Part shown: in pieces, positions 51,672-63,900 of the stretch
Layout: each line of letters starts with the position of its first letter
Numbering within the stretch: position 1 is the first letter of the stretch
Assembly (NCBI GenBank): GCA_963931925.1
Contig: OZ007570.1
Coordinates: 23,453,840 to 23,517,839 of the forward strand
From: Onchidella celtica
Taxonomy: Eukaryota > Mollusca > Gastropoda > Systellommatophora > Onchidiidae
Length of the DNA stretch: 64,000 nucleotides
Reading direction: 5' to 3'
Translations under genes and position numbers: made by a program
The notes under the pieces: model-generated
What the model was told of the DNA's origin: nothing
Database searches by the model: none
What the model saw: only the letters and a program-made list of their open reading frames with translations

Positions 51672-52129
51672 ATGTAAACTGTTGACATTAAACACTGTAG
51701 CTAGCTCCTGCCGCTGTTAGTTCAAACATTTCATCATTAATATTTAAACGAAAACCATTCTATTTTTTGTTGCACCAAGAGAATCAATATGTTATTTTCC
51801 GCCCGTGTCTGTGTGCAGAGAGGAGTTTTCTGAACCAATTATTTCCGTGTTAAAATAAATAATAACATGACAAAAATGGGTCAGTTGCTCAATTGTTTGG
51901 GTTTCTGAATCAACACACACACACACACACATGCAAAAAAAATAAATAAATGGACAGAGCTGTTCTCTGGGGTTAATGTGTCTAGTTTATCAATAATAGT
52001 TATGAGATGGAGTCTGTGACTGACAAAAAAGAAAAAAGCAATTAAAAAAAAGCAACAGTCTATTCTGTGCGAAACGGGTCTGATAATTACAGTAAATTGA
52101 GGAACAAATGTCTTGCAGAGCTTGCCAGT

Positions 52130-52275
52130 GAATGGATGAATGAATGAATGAATGAATGAATGATTGTGTGAATGAATGGATGAATGAATGAATGAATGAA
52201 TGAATGAATGAAAAGATGGCTGGATAAATTGGCGGGTGTTTGGGATGGGTCGGTGGATGGATGGATGGAAGAGTG
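52130..52275. repeat. (TGAA)n / (GGAT)n microsatellite
   Basis: Two TGAA blocks and a short GGAT block. Minus-strand frames rich in His, Ser and Ile (FIHSFIHS) are repeat translations. Confidence 0.95.
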
Positions 52276-52664
52276 AAGGGATAGGTACTTGAATGAATGA
52301 GTAAATAACCGTGAATAAATTCGAATGAACGAACAAAGTATTACAATGGATCTGGAACAACACTGGTAATCGGTCTGCCACATTCTCAACATCATCTATG
52401 GACGAGATAATTACTTTTTATCCTGTTAACAAATTGTAACGATACAAAAAGCAAGCGCAAGGCAGTTGTCCATATGACATTACTTATGTTCGTCGTCTCT
52501 TAGTTTTATCTTCATTCGTAAGGCGATATGGCCACCAAACCTGACCCATCCCCCATTCTCTGTCCTAGCTAGATCTATGCTATAAGAATCCAGTGCCGTG
52601 TTACTTCATTTGTTGTGTGTGTCATTGAGTGCACAGTAATACGTGAGATAGGTGTACCATAAGG

Positions 52665-53240
52665 ACAAGGTGGTATAGAGGCAAGGTGCTCGCCTCCCAT
52701 GCCAAGGGTCCCGGGTTCAAAACCCGGGCTGTGCAAGCATGTTGGAAATTGGGATTTTTCTCGTATTTTCGTGTCCCTGATCCTATTGGGGGGGGGGGGG
52801 TAGGATCGAGGACCTAGTCTTCTCGGATGAGGACGAAAAAATTCGGAGGGCCCGTGTGCACGTTGCGCCGGGCAAAATTGAAATTAAAATTAATAGATTC
52901 AAATTTATCCATATCACCCCCTCCCCCCTATATCACCAAGAAAAATTTATAAGTCATTATTAAATAAATATTAATATATATTCAAATATTATTATAATAC
53001 TTTAGAATACAAGTTGTGAGTTGTGAACTGCGCCCAACAGGCTGCGGTCACAATTTGCTCTGAGTTCACTCAGATAGAGAGAGATAGAGAGAGGTAGAAA
53101 GAGTGAGAGAGAGAGAGAGAGGGTGAGAGAAAGAAAGATCGAGTGAGAGAGCTTCTGTAAAGCGCATAGAGCATTTCTAATGGCAATGGATATGCGCTAT
53201 GTAAATGCCATCCATTATTATTATTATTACCGTGTATGTG
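52665..53240 (+). mobile_element. SINE-M copy 6, long form with (ATT)n tail
   Basis: The head is GGACAAGGTGGTATAGAGGC, with box B in a perfect stem (CCCGGGTTCAAAACCCGGG). The body (TAGGATCGAGGACC, GAGGGCCCGTGTGCACG) is followed by an AT-rich stretch and a GA-rich stretch. It ends AAAGCGCATAGAGC...GCGCTATGTAAATGCCATCC followed by (ATT)n. That 3' end is a common form in invertebrate SINEs and is probably shared with a partner LINE. Copy 7 is the mirror image. Confidence 0.85.
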
Positions 53241-53549
53241 CTCTTAAACGCTCAGTGAAAATGATTTTTTCTCACGGGATAACGAAGTGCTTCTTGTCTC
53301 ATCTTATCCTAAAGATTCCTTACTGGCCCCCCTGTCTGGTTAACCCCAACTGTCCCTTGAAGTTTGACACCCTCCCTCCACCACGCCCACGGGAGGCAGG
53401 GTAGGATGGAGAAGATAATCTGTGATAAAAGATCTTAGCATAATATATTCGTCATTATATAATGCTAGAGCGGTGTCGGATACTTGAGCATTGTTTGGTA
53501 CAGATGAAGCCCCGCAGAGAAACATTAATAATAATAATTATAGATCTAG

Positions 53550-53932
53550 CAGGGTGGCCCATCTGCGGTTCGCGAGCCACATGCTGCTCTTTGACCTTCA
53601 ACATACGGCTCGTGGAAATATGTCCCCACGGTTCATTACCGTTTTTAATACGTTCAGTGCAATTAAGGCCATCACCATCAAGATTTTGGAAACATTTGGC
53701 GTATATGTGTACTTTGTGTACTTTGTGATTACTGAAAGTAATACAGATTAACTATTTAAAAACCTGCATACATATGTCTTTCTTAATATTTCTCAGCATA
53801 TTTTTTTTTGGAAACAAAATGTGTATGTGACAATAAAAATGTATGTGTAAAATTTGTTCATATCTTGTGAGTCTCGAACATCTGAAGTTTATCGTATGGG
53901 CCTCTTACATTAAGCAAATCTGGCCACTCCTG
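53550..53932. mobile_element. hAT-like relic (CAGGGGTGGC family) copy 2
   Basis: The ends are CAGGGTGGCCCATCTGCGG and TCTGGCCACTCCTG, inverted relative to each other. Internal matches to 28547-29205 include AATACGTTCAGT, CAAGATTTTG and ATTAACTATTTAAAAA. The flanking 8-mers (agatctag, atatagag) agree at only 5 of 8 positions, as expected for an old insertion. Confidence 0.65.
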
Positions 53933-54087
53933 ATATAGAGTGTAAATAGTGGTAGGAGAAAAGGGACTCTCTGTCACGACTTAACCTTGGCACTGAATCT
54001 CCAAATCGATTAGATGCTGGAATTTAATTTAGCAAACAAAGCAATCAGAAATTGCTCTCACCTTTTTTCGTTTGGACTGATGTTCTG

Positions 54088-55814
54088 TTGTTATTATTAT
54101 TATTATTATCTTATATGGCGCAAATCCATTTTTAAGATGTTCTTGGCGCTTTACAGAAGAAACCTGTCAACCACAGAGCAGAATGGAGCGCCGCCGGCGA
54201 AGCGCTCAACACACTACACCGCTTCTTTCTCTCTCCCTGTCTCGCTCACTCTCCCTCTCTATCTCTCTCTATCTCAGAGCAAATTGTGACGCAGCCTATT
54301 AGGCGCAGTACACAACTCACAACAGTTCACAACTAACAATACAAATAATATTTGAATAATGTGTAAATAATAATATATATTTAATAATGAATAATAAATT
54401 TTGTTGTTGCGGGGGGGGGGGGGGGGGGGAGAATGATATGGATAAATTTTAATCTATTAATTTCAATTTTGCCCGGGCAGCGGCCTGTTCGGCCTGCTCT
54501 TTACGATTTCCAACTGCCAAGGTGTCTTTAACGTGCGCAACGTGCACACGGGCCCTCCGAATTTTTTCGTCCTTATTCGAGAAGACTAGGTTGTAACAAA
54601 TCCCAGACTGGGAGATGTACTGATTATGACAGGACAACAATCACGAACAGACAAGTATAACACTTAACAGAACAACCAAACAGGCTCACACATTTATTAT
54701 AGATAAAGATAAAGATATACGTGCAATTACATAGGTTACATTATTCAATTCAAATACCATCCAATGGTCATTATTCCAACATTCATTCTTTCTCCGGGAC
54801 CACAACCCGATAGTTACTTTTCTAAATATGCTGCGGCCTCAGCCTCACATCAAGGTATGTACTACTTGCGGCCTATCTTACTGGCTCCTGCTCAACCTAA
54901 CCTCAATATCTCAATATCACCTCAATATCTCAATATCACATTAATATCTCAATATCACATTAATATCTCAATTCATACGTCCCTGCCTGTGGCCAAACTG
55001 CCACGACTAAGGTGCCCTCGCTGTCCTGCGCAACAGCTTCACTCAAGCTGGCCTGTGGGTAGCCTTCTGCCCAACCCAAGCATTTCCCTTATGCTGGCCT
55101 ATCCCCGGCACGTCTCTCCACCACGGGTGCCTCACTGCCCGACCCCGACACCTATAAGAATAACATTACATCTCTATAACACCATACAATTACTATCCAC
55201 TTCACCACTCATTACGAACCATCAAGCGTACACACAACAGTTCACATTTCACTCACCACACATCTGCACTTCTCTACGGTAACACACCTCTACCGTATTA
55301 CACAGTACTCAGACTCGCTACGAATCCATGATCCTAACTTACATCTATCGCTCATTGCGCACATCTCTATACACAGTAATCAATGGCTTTCACATTCCTC
55401 ACATATAACTTATTTACAGCATGGTCATAGGAGAATATAGTACATCAATCATCATACTTATCAATCATAGTTCAACCTACCAGTCATCACTGGAAAACAC
55501 AACAACTCCCGACTGCTCTCTTCACGTCTGTCCCCTTGGACTTTTCGGCTTGCAGTGATCTGACTACTCAGATCTTGCCTCGTCTAAGCCTCAACTCACT
55601 CACAACACGCACTCTTCAAGTCCCCTTCCCCTCACTTATTGACCCTCGCTCACTCGCTCGTGACATAGGTACTCGATCCTACCCCCCAATAGGATCAGGG
55701 ACTTGAAAATATGAAAACAATCCCAATTTCCAACATGTCGGCACTGCCCGGGTTTAGAACCCGGGACCCTTGGCATGAGAGGCGAGCACCTTGCCTCTAG
55801 ACCACCTTGTCCCC
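54088..55814 (-). mobile_element. SINE-M copy 7, long form, split by solo LTR
   Basis: On the plus strand it reads (TTA)n, then ATGGCGCAAATCC, GGCGCTTTACAG, a CT-rich stretch, an AT-rich stretch, a poly-G run (about 54411-54430) and the inverted body up to GACTAGGT. After the LTR at 54592-55665 it continues GTACTCGATCCTACC to the inverted head ending ACCACCTTGTCCCC. Without the LTR it is about 650 bp. Confidence 0.85.
54592..55665. mobile_element. Solo LTR (LTR-a copy 2) inserted in a SINE
   Basis: The 1074-bp block starts TGTAACAAATCCCAGACTGG and ends CGCTCGTGACA, and is flanked by a perfect 5-bp duplication (taggt at 54587-54591 and 55666-55670). It matches the 2005-3187 copy in many blocks, for example the shared ATAAGAATAACATTACAT-like stretch and GCGTACACACA. 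It splits a minus-strand SINE exactly at GACTAGGT, with the SINE resuming at GGTACTCGATCC. It also carries a short internal tandem repeat built on TCAATATC (about 54900-54970). The 172-residue reading frame inside it is not supported as a gene. Confidence 0.9.
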
Positions 55815-57984
55815 TTGTTTCAGCATTTCTTAACGTAGGAATTTCCCTACTGCATTAAAAACACCAATTACTGCATTAAAAAAAACAACAGCAACAATAA
55901 CAAACAAATTAATGTTGTCATGACTGTGGGCTATTTCATTTTGATAAAAACAAAATCTTTCTTTGTATGCATTTTAAAATTAAAAAAGAAACTACAGCTG
56001 ATGCCCTAGAACTTGTTTTGATATTAATTTTGTAACAGTACGTCGGGAGCCTGTTCAGAAAAATGAAAAAAAAAAATACAAGAGCATTGTTTTTTTTTTC
56101 TTCTGTTTAGACGGAGAGCAAGATTTTTGTCCTAATTTTTGCTGTAATTAACTTATACAATAAAACCAATTTCCTTTATTCTGATGCTGTCCCTCGGGGA
56201 CCAGGGCGTTCTATCCTTCCAGGAAAAAAATGAGATAAAGAAGGGGGGAAAGAAGAAAAATATGTATCATATTACTGTAATGCTCTGGGGTTGTCCCTAT
56301 CGATTGAAGATGTTTGTGGAGATAGGAAGAATAAGCATGAAAAAAAAAAAATAAATATCGGGGGAAATCCCACAGAACAGGGAACTACCAGAGGCGAAAG
56401 AAGCCCACTTTTTGTGACAACAGGAAATATGCACAACACCGCCGTTTTGGATGAAATGCAACTTCACTTGACTTGATCGGCGGTAAACAATACCCGTTTG
56501 TGCGTTTCCCATGGCGATTAAGAACTTACAAACCGTTCGAAATAGTTTCAATCAACCCCAAAATTTGAATACATCTCAGTAAACAGATATGCACACTTGT
56601 CTTTGGTGAAGACGGCCTCTTTTCATTCTTGTTACCGCCGTGACCTAGTTTCGCGATATGGCAGAAGTGAAATCTCTCTCTACATACATACTCTACGATG
56701 TTAGAATAAAGATCGTTGCGCACAGGCCTACTTACAAACGATAGGTCCCATCCAAAATGGCGCAAGCCAGTCAAAATTGATGACGTATTCCTGGTTTGTG
56801 TCGCCTCTGATAGTATCTGTATTCTATGGGCAATCCTGAAACATCCGTAGGAAGTAACATACCCACGGGCTCATCTTACAATGAACGAACATTTGTATTT
56901 TAGCCGTGTGTTTTCGAACAGTTTTTCATTCTTATAAAATATCTATATTAGGGGTGGTGGGGCAAGGGGGTGGGGAGGGGAGGGATGAATGGAATATCTA
57001 GATTTTCGCCATGCGTTTTTCTTGGTTTTTGTTCGTATTTCGGGGTTTGGGGATCGGGGGACAGAAGTGTTAGGAATGGGATATCTGGCATTACGACGAT
57101 CGTAAAACCTGACAATTTCATTTGAATAAAACGATTCCCTTTTGTTTGTCCTCATTTCCTGTTTAGCTGTCCAGTCGAAACTCTTGCAGCTGTGGATAAT
57201 TATGACAGATATTTATGTGGTCGCATTTCGAAATCATATTTTGTACTTGGACACATCAATTTTCCTCGCTTTTTGGAAAGCATAATTCAGAATTTGCCCG
57301 GAATAGTTGTCTAGACAAAACTACTTCTATCAATTATTAACAGTCACAGAAACTTTGCTTGCAGCACTTTGGATAGTTAGGAACGAATTCCCCTGTGAAT
57401 ATACTGAACTACTCCTGTGCATTGCCGATTTAAAACCTTTAGATGCCCCAAGCACGTAAAATAGTTTAGTGCCCCCATAGACTGTAATTCAAAATATAAA
57501 CAAAAATAAACCATTAGAATAAAAGTTTATTTTTCGAAATGAAACATTAGTTTTGTGGAGGCCCCTTTTTGGGGACCCTGGTTCAGCTGCACCATTTGCA
57601 GTTTAGCATCAAATGGTCAGTGGTAAATCCGGCGATAAAAAATGTCTGTGGTGCCCGTCTTCCCTTGATGCCATAAGCACGTGTTTCATTTTGTTTAATA
57701 GTTAATCCAGCCCTGTTCATGTGTGTTTATAACTTCTTTAGGTATACATCGTGATACTTCAAATGATTTGTAGGAATGAAAATGTATTTCGTCATGAAAG
57801 AGACATACTGGAGCAAAGCGATGGTACTAAGTTTCAGTTGCTTATCTTATGTCCTGGTAGCTTAACATATTTTAAATCCTCTTGACACTTTGTGGGTGAC
57901 AGAGACCTACAGATGAGGAACGATGGGGACAGAAATGCTATAGCAATGTCTTGCATGGTAAATTTTTGCTTTCATAAAACCCTG
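55815..57984. other. No recognisable gene
   Basis: AT-rich sequence. The stretch ending TTAATCCAGCCCTG at about 57716 resembles the end of a DNA transposon, but no matching left end was found. Confidence 0.5.
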
Positions 57985-58355
57985 TATGTAAGTCTTTACT
58001 GTAAGAGATTTCGCTGGCCTTGGGTTTACGCCTCACTTTTCTTCTTTTATTTTTATTTTTCATTTTTCTTCTTGTGGTAGGGATGAGAATTTTGCCCGGG
58101 CCGCGGCCTTGTTAGGCCTACTTTTCTCGATTTCTAAACGCCAATATATCTTTAACGTGCGCAACGTGCACATGGGCCCTTTGAGTTTTATGTCCTATCA
58201 GAGAAGTCTAAGTACCCGATACTACATACAATAAGACCAGGGACAGGATCCCCCCCCCCCCCCCCCCAAAAAAAAATTCTAATATGTCTGCACCGACTGG
58301 GGATCGATTCGGGTACCTTCGGCATGAGAGGCGAGCACTTTGCCTCAAGGCGAAC
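57985..58355 (-). mobile_element. SINE-M copy 8, with G-type tail
   Basis: It shows tail TAAGTCTTTACTGTAAGAG, then a T-rich run, then the body (CCGCGGCCTTGTTAGGCC, ATCTTTAACGTGCGCAACG) and inverted head (CCGACTGGGGATCGATTCGG, GAGAGGCGAGCACTTTGCC). The internal site GGGACAGGAT is followed by a run of about 17 C and 9 A, an expansion like that in copy 5. Confidence 0.8.
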
Positions 58356-59246
58356 GTTTCTTATAGACCCTGGACAGAGACAGATTCACCATTGTCTTAT
58401 TACAGAACGTATTTAACATCACACTTTTCATACAACACGTATTCTCCGTGTCCCTTGCCAGCCTACTGGGAAAACAAAAGCTGAACCTTCTCACTGTACC
58501 ATCCAAATTGTATCAGCTACTGAGGCGCTCCAGGAAAATGGTCCACATTGCCAATTTTTTTTCAAAATTGAGTTCAGGGCGGGATGTGAACATACAAACT
58601 GTTCTGAGAAGAATGCACTTCATTTCACATAAAAATGTTGAAAATTGACCAAGGTATGGCTATTTCAGGGTGGCAAGGTAGAAAGAGTCGCGTTTAAGAA
58701 AAAAGCATTGAAGTCTACGCAAATTATTATTAAAAGATCATTAGATTGGATCAGAAAACATGAACAGAAAATAACTTATATTCATCAAAATCCTTTTGCC
58801 CAGGCATAAAATAATGATCAAGGAATCTATTTATGCCGAAAACTGACATAGGACCGGGAAGTCCCTATCCACCTGTATTTGGCTCTGTCTCGAAAGCGCG
58901 ACAATTGGACTATATTTCTATAGAGTGCTACACAAATAGCCTTATGAAGCTGAGTTCTTGCAGTACTGATCATAAATATGCATGATAGAAAAACCCTTAT
59001 CACAACTACCACTGGCAAATCGATGCACATCGTCGCCAAATCTTGGAACCCAAACATAATTTATTTACGATCCAAGTCTTTGATGTTCTTGATCAGAGTA
59101 GGAAACATGGTACTCGTGAATAGAAGACCACAATAAAACAAATATTAACATATAAAATCATTAAACTGCCTGCAAAAAGAATGGGCGGGATTGTAGACGA
59201 AACCTCTTGTGAGTCTTTGAGGAAACTTTTACTATGTTGGGGAATA

Positions 59247-59438
59247 AAGCCGTGTTTTCATGTGTACGGAAACGGAAACGACAAAGGAACCGTCAAAAAT
59301 CCATCAGGAGGTAAAAAGAAAGAGTTTTTCCATGTGTGTTATTACACGCCGTTTCTGTGCATATAGAAACATTCTTTCTATTCCACCACTTGAAAGGTTT
59401 TTAACGTTTCCGTTTCCGTACACATGAAAACAAGGCTT
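59247..59438. mobile_element. MITE with about 36-bp terminal inverted repeats
   Basis: AAGCCGTGTTTTCATGTGTA (continuing CGGAAACGGAAACG) at the left matches the inverse of CGTTTCCGTTTCCGTACACA (continuing TGAAAACAAGGCTT) at the right with one mismatch in the first 34. It is 192 bp in total with no ORF. The target duplication was not resolved. Confidence 0.75.
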
Positions 59439-59624
59439 CAGAGATAAGATGAAGATAACGAGCAATAGCAATGTGTACAAGTGGGACTGAATGAAACAAA
59501 AAGGAGTGAGAAGTTTAAGGCTGATGGCGCACGCACTGAGACAGAAATGTCCGTCTCACCTGGTCGTGGGCGTCAAAACTGAAGTCAGTGCCTAAGATCT
59601 CTCCATCAGCCAGCTTTGTCAAAA

Positions 59625-59940
59625 GGCTGTTGTTATAAGTACGTACTGACCTCAAGCATTTTGTGCTAGGGGCGCGTACGTACAATACCTAGCCCTAACC
59701 CCGTCCTTATCTTCAACCCTAAATCATATCGAATACCGAACCCTGCCCCCTACCCTTTCAACCAAAAAACCAGGAGAAAAACAAAAAAAGAAATACTGAA
59801 ATAATAATTAATGAAGGCTGTTGTTTAATTTTCGGGAGGATGTCAGGAGGAGCTCTCTAGCTCTGCAGTCACAAAAGGCTTTAAAATACGTACCCTTAGC
59901 GCCAACAAATTGGGGTACGTATGTACTTGCAACAACATTC
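59625..59940 (+). mobile_element. MITE-P copy 5 with 9-bp TSD (one mismatch)
   Basis: It starts GGCTGTTGTTATAAGTACGT and ends GTACTTGCAACAACATTC. It is flanked by ttgtcaaaa at 59616-59624 and tggtcaaaa at 59941-59949. It keeps the central CCTAGCCCTAACCCCG and CTCAACCCTAAATC blocks. Confidence 0.85.
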
Positions 59941-60048
59941 TGGTCAAAATAGACGTGATACAGACTTGATTCAGACTCAGAGCACCACCAAACAAGAATC
60001 AAGAGCACTTCTTGAAGTAGTGTTTTGTATGCTTATTGTCACGACCAG

Positions 60049-60049
<1 letters not shown>

Positions 60050-60090
<41 letters not shown>
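60050..60090. repeat. (TTA)n microsatellite
   Basis: A near-perfect run of about 13 TTA triplets, followed by ordinary AT-rich sequence and a poly-A run of 17 or so at about 60207. No SINE body was recognised next to it. Confidence 0.95.
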
Positions 60091-60523
60091 GTGGCGTCGT
60101 CAGATTTGACAGTGGGCAAACAGAAGAGGAGAAAAATAGAACAGCCATTAAAAAGCAGCAAATATTGCAACACTAACCACAGAGAGGAAAGATGATAGCC
60201 AGCAATAAAAAAAAAAAAAAAAAACATAGAATCATAGAGCCAACATAAGATATCAGCGATTTTGACAATTTCGAATGTACGCCAACATGATGGCAATTTG
60301 GGAATGCGAGACAGCCTGCAATCTTTCAATAAGAGCCCTGTAAAAAAGAAGCAAATAGAAGATGTGATGGCGTGTTTGACCCTCGGGTCTTCGACTGTCT
60401 GGGGGCTCTATAACTCCGATATTGATGTCTCTAAGGTCTGCTTTGGAACATGAAACAGAGCAAATAATTGAAGCATCTTATCTTTTTCCCATATTTCTTG
60501 GCTGAGGGCAAAGACCATCAAAC

Positions 60524-60897
60524 CATTACTGCCACCATGATCATCACCACCACGACCACCACGACCACCACGACCACCACAACCACAACCACAACATCAG
60601 CGCCATTATACATCGTACCCACAAGTATTAATATCATAACTATCACTACCACTACCGCTACCATTGCCACCACCATCATAGCCACTACCACTACCACCAA
60701 TCACCACTGCCACCACCACCACCACCAATGGACCACCATTATCAACCACCACCACCACACTCAGTGCCATCATCCATGATCATTACCACCACCACCACTA
60801 CCACCACGATTACCAACACTACCACTGACCACCACCGCTGCCATCAACACCACCATCTCAGCCACCATCACCACCACCACCACCACCACTGTCAGTA
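60524..60897. repeat. CCA/CAC-rich imperfect trinucleotide microsatellite
   Basis: About 370 bp of degenerate CCA, ACC and CAT triplets on the plus strand (TGG on the minus strand). The block begins about a dozen bases after the retrotransposon stop codon. It is therefore either the element's own 3' tail or a pre-existing microsatellite into which the element inserted. Threonine- and histidine-rich reading frames here are translations of the repeat, not genes. Confidence 0.9.
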
Positions 60898-60908
60898 TGC
60901 TCGAGTGC

Positions 60909-63900
60909 TCATCCCTGGCCGATCGAGTTTTCACTCGTGACGGCAATGGCAAACATGGCAGTTTTCTTTAATTGTTTAACGTCCCCATAAAGGCAATTGG
61001 AGACTGTCGGGGTATCTGGGAGGTGGCGGGATCTTAGTTGTTTCAGTCCTTGGCACTCCGCGAGTATGTGCTCGACAGTCTCCTGCGGGGACCCGCAGTG
61101 CCGGCATACTGGCTCACGGAGTGGGTTGAAACGATTTAGATGTGCGTTCAACTGGACATGTCCCGTCCTCATACGCTGTATGATAGTCGCGTATTTGCGC
61201 TCTAGTGACAAAATCGGGTCTTTGATGTCTGGTTTGGTTTGATTATGATACACCCTACGTCCTTTATCCGAGTTTGCCCATTGATATAGCCATTTCCTGC
61301 GTCCGTGAGCGCGGATTCTGGCTCGGGCTGCTGGGTAAGACGTTGGGTGCTTTGGCTGTTCGCCTCTGGTACCCTGTTTCGCTAGGCTATCAGCAACCTC
61401 GTTGCCCCGGATACCTATGTGCGCGGGGATCCACTGGAGGTGGACCTCGACGCCGTATCCACTTATGATCTGGTGGCAGATATGTCTGATTTTATCTGCG
61501 CCATGTGCCTCGAGCTTATGGTTGAGTGATTGGACGGCCATCAGTGTGGCCTTTGAGTCTGAGAACACAACAATATCTTCTGGCGATACTGTTCCGTTTT
61601 CAAAGCCGTTGAAAACCGTAGTCAGTGTTCTCCAAATCGCTGTCGCCTCAGCGTCGAAGTTGGAGCCATTCGCCCCGCATGGCCCATAGATCTTATCGGT
61701 GTCGGTGCCGTCAGGGTAGTAGATTATTGCCCCGTACCCCGCATTCGTAGTCGCCTGTACTGGTGAACCGTCAGTATAAGCCTTAATCATGTGTGCTGGG
61801 TACGAGTCAATAGTTTCGCCTGCTGCCGTTTTCAGGATCGTGGGATTGACCTCCTTAGTCATTTTTGTGTCTAGAAGCGTGGTTTTGACCACTGGGGGGT
61901 TCAGGGAGGCGTGAGGTGGCTCTTTCGTCCATAACCGAAGGGGCATTCTGTCTTGTTCTAGCCCATACTCCTCAGTTAGCCGTTTGGCCTCGCCCAGGAA
62001 CGACTTCTTCTGGAGTATTTTCGGTGGCGGTTCGATTTCGATCGCCTCCCGCGCCGGGTAGTCCGGCTCGAGCCTTTTTAACCTCTCGTACTGCTGTAGT
62101 ACGCTTCCTTCCCTTCTGTTTGCCAGTGGTTCCACATTGGTCATGATTTCGAGAGCATTCGTAGGAGTGGTTTTGAGGCAGCCTGTTATGAGTCTCAAGG
62201 CGCTGTTCTGAACTCGGTCCAGTGCCGACAGCGTTCGGTCGCTGGCCATTGGTTGCAGTGGTAGGCTATATTCTAGTCCTGCTCGGACGTAGGCTAGATA
62301 TAGCTGTCTGAGAACCTTCCCAGTGGCACCCCAGTTGGTACTGGCGAGCGTTTTTAACAGTGTCAATCGCCTCCTAGCCTCAGTCTCGAGCTTGCTGACG
62401 TGCGTCTGCAAGTTGAGCCTGCTGTCAAGTTCAACTCCCAGGTATCGTGGTGCGCTTTCCCTTTTGAGTGTCTGGCCATTGATCTTAAGATTGATGGTGG
62501 CTTTCTGGACGTGTTTTCCGTTGGTGAAGAGTTGATAAACGGTCTTATCAACGTTTATCTCCATCTTCCACAATCGGCAGTAGCAGGCAAGCGTCGCGAG
62601 GTCCCGGTTAAGGTCTCGTTGTAACCATTGGACATGCTTTCCTGTCCTCCAGATTACCATATCGTCGGCATACATCGCTTTTTCGCATCTCAGGTGTTGG
62701 GTAAGGTCGCTGGTGTAAGCCGCAAAGAGCGTGCAGCTTAACGCTGAACCTTGCGGTAGGCCATTCTCCATGGTGAGTTGGCTTGAGGTCTGTCCGTTCA
62801 CTCTGGTGCGGACTGTTCGGTTGTGAAGGAAATCTTTTGCCCATGCATATATGTTTCCTTTGACCTCCGCCTTGAGTAATTTAAGGAGTAGCCCACCTTT
62901 ACACACCTTATCGTACGCTTGTTTGAGATCGACGAATACGGCGATAGTATGCTCCCGCCTATGGAAACCATTATTGACCGCTTGGGTCAATCGGATAAGC
63001 TGGTCCATCGTCTGCCTGCCACTACGGAAGCCCGCCTGGTGTCTGTCTAGAAGACCGCGCTCTTCTAGATACCAGGTCAGCCGGTAGTTAACCATCCTCT
63101 CCCCTACTTTGCAGATGCAAGAGGTAAGGGATATTGGCCTATAATGTGATGGTTCGGTACCATCTTTGCCTGATTTCGGGATAGCTGACACCACTGCCTT
63201 TTTCCAGTCAATAGGGAGTTTGCCTTCATGCCACGTTCTATTTATTAAGGCTAGGAGCCATTTCTTTGCCGTGTGGCCCATCTGGAGCAACATCTTGTTG
63301 GAGATTTTGTCCGGGCCTGGCGCTTTACGATTTTTACACTTGCCAAGTGCTCTCTCCAGTTCCTCTAGGGTAAACTCACTGTTAAAGCCATCGTAATCGC
63401 TGTCTACCTGCGACTTTTCGAGCTGACGCCTGACCTTACGGAGCCCCTTGTCCGTATTCGTAGCTTTGCCACTCTTATTTGTACTGGCAAAGTGTCGGTT
63501 AAGCATGGTTGCACGCTTATGGTCTGTCACCGCGACCGTCCCGTTTGCCCGTATCGGAGCGACATTCTTCACTCTTTGCCCCCGATTAAGGCGATTCAGG
63601 ACGGTCCACGCTCGGCCACCACTCGGGTCCACGTTCAGAGACTCGCACAGGTTTAACCACTTTGCCCTTTTGGTGTCTCTGGACAGCAGTTTGACTTTGG
63701 CGGTCAATCTATTGACCGCCGTGCTCGTTTTTGCTTTTCTTCTCGCCCTCTTACGCTGTCGGACCGCCTGTTCAAGTTCCTTTGACCAGGGCAAGCGATT
63801 TAGGGGCTGCAGTCCTCGCGGAATACTCCGCTTAGCAGCTGCGAGCACGGCCGTAGTCAGTACGGCGTTGGCTTCGTCAATAGAACCCTGGTTTGGGTCC

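Noticed and set aside
54764..55282. 172-residue plus-strand frame
   Set aside because: It lies inside the solo LTR, has no retroviral-type motif, and is not conserved as an open frame in the copy at 2005-3187.
60468..60779. Thr/His-rich 103-residue frame
   Set aside because: Product of the CCA-type trinucleotide repeat.
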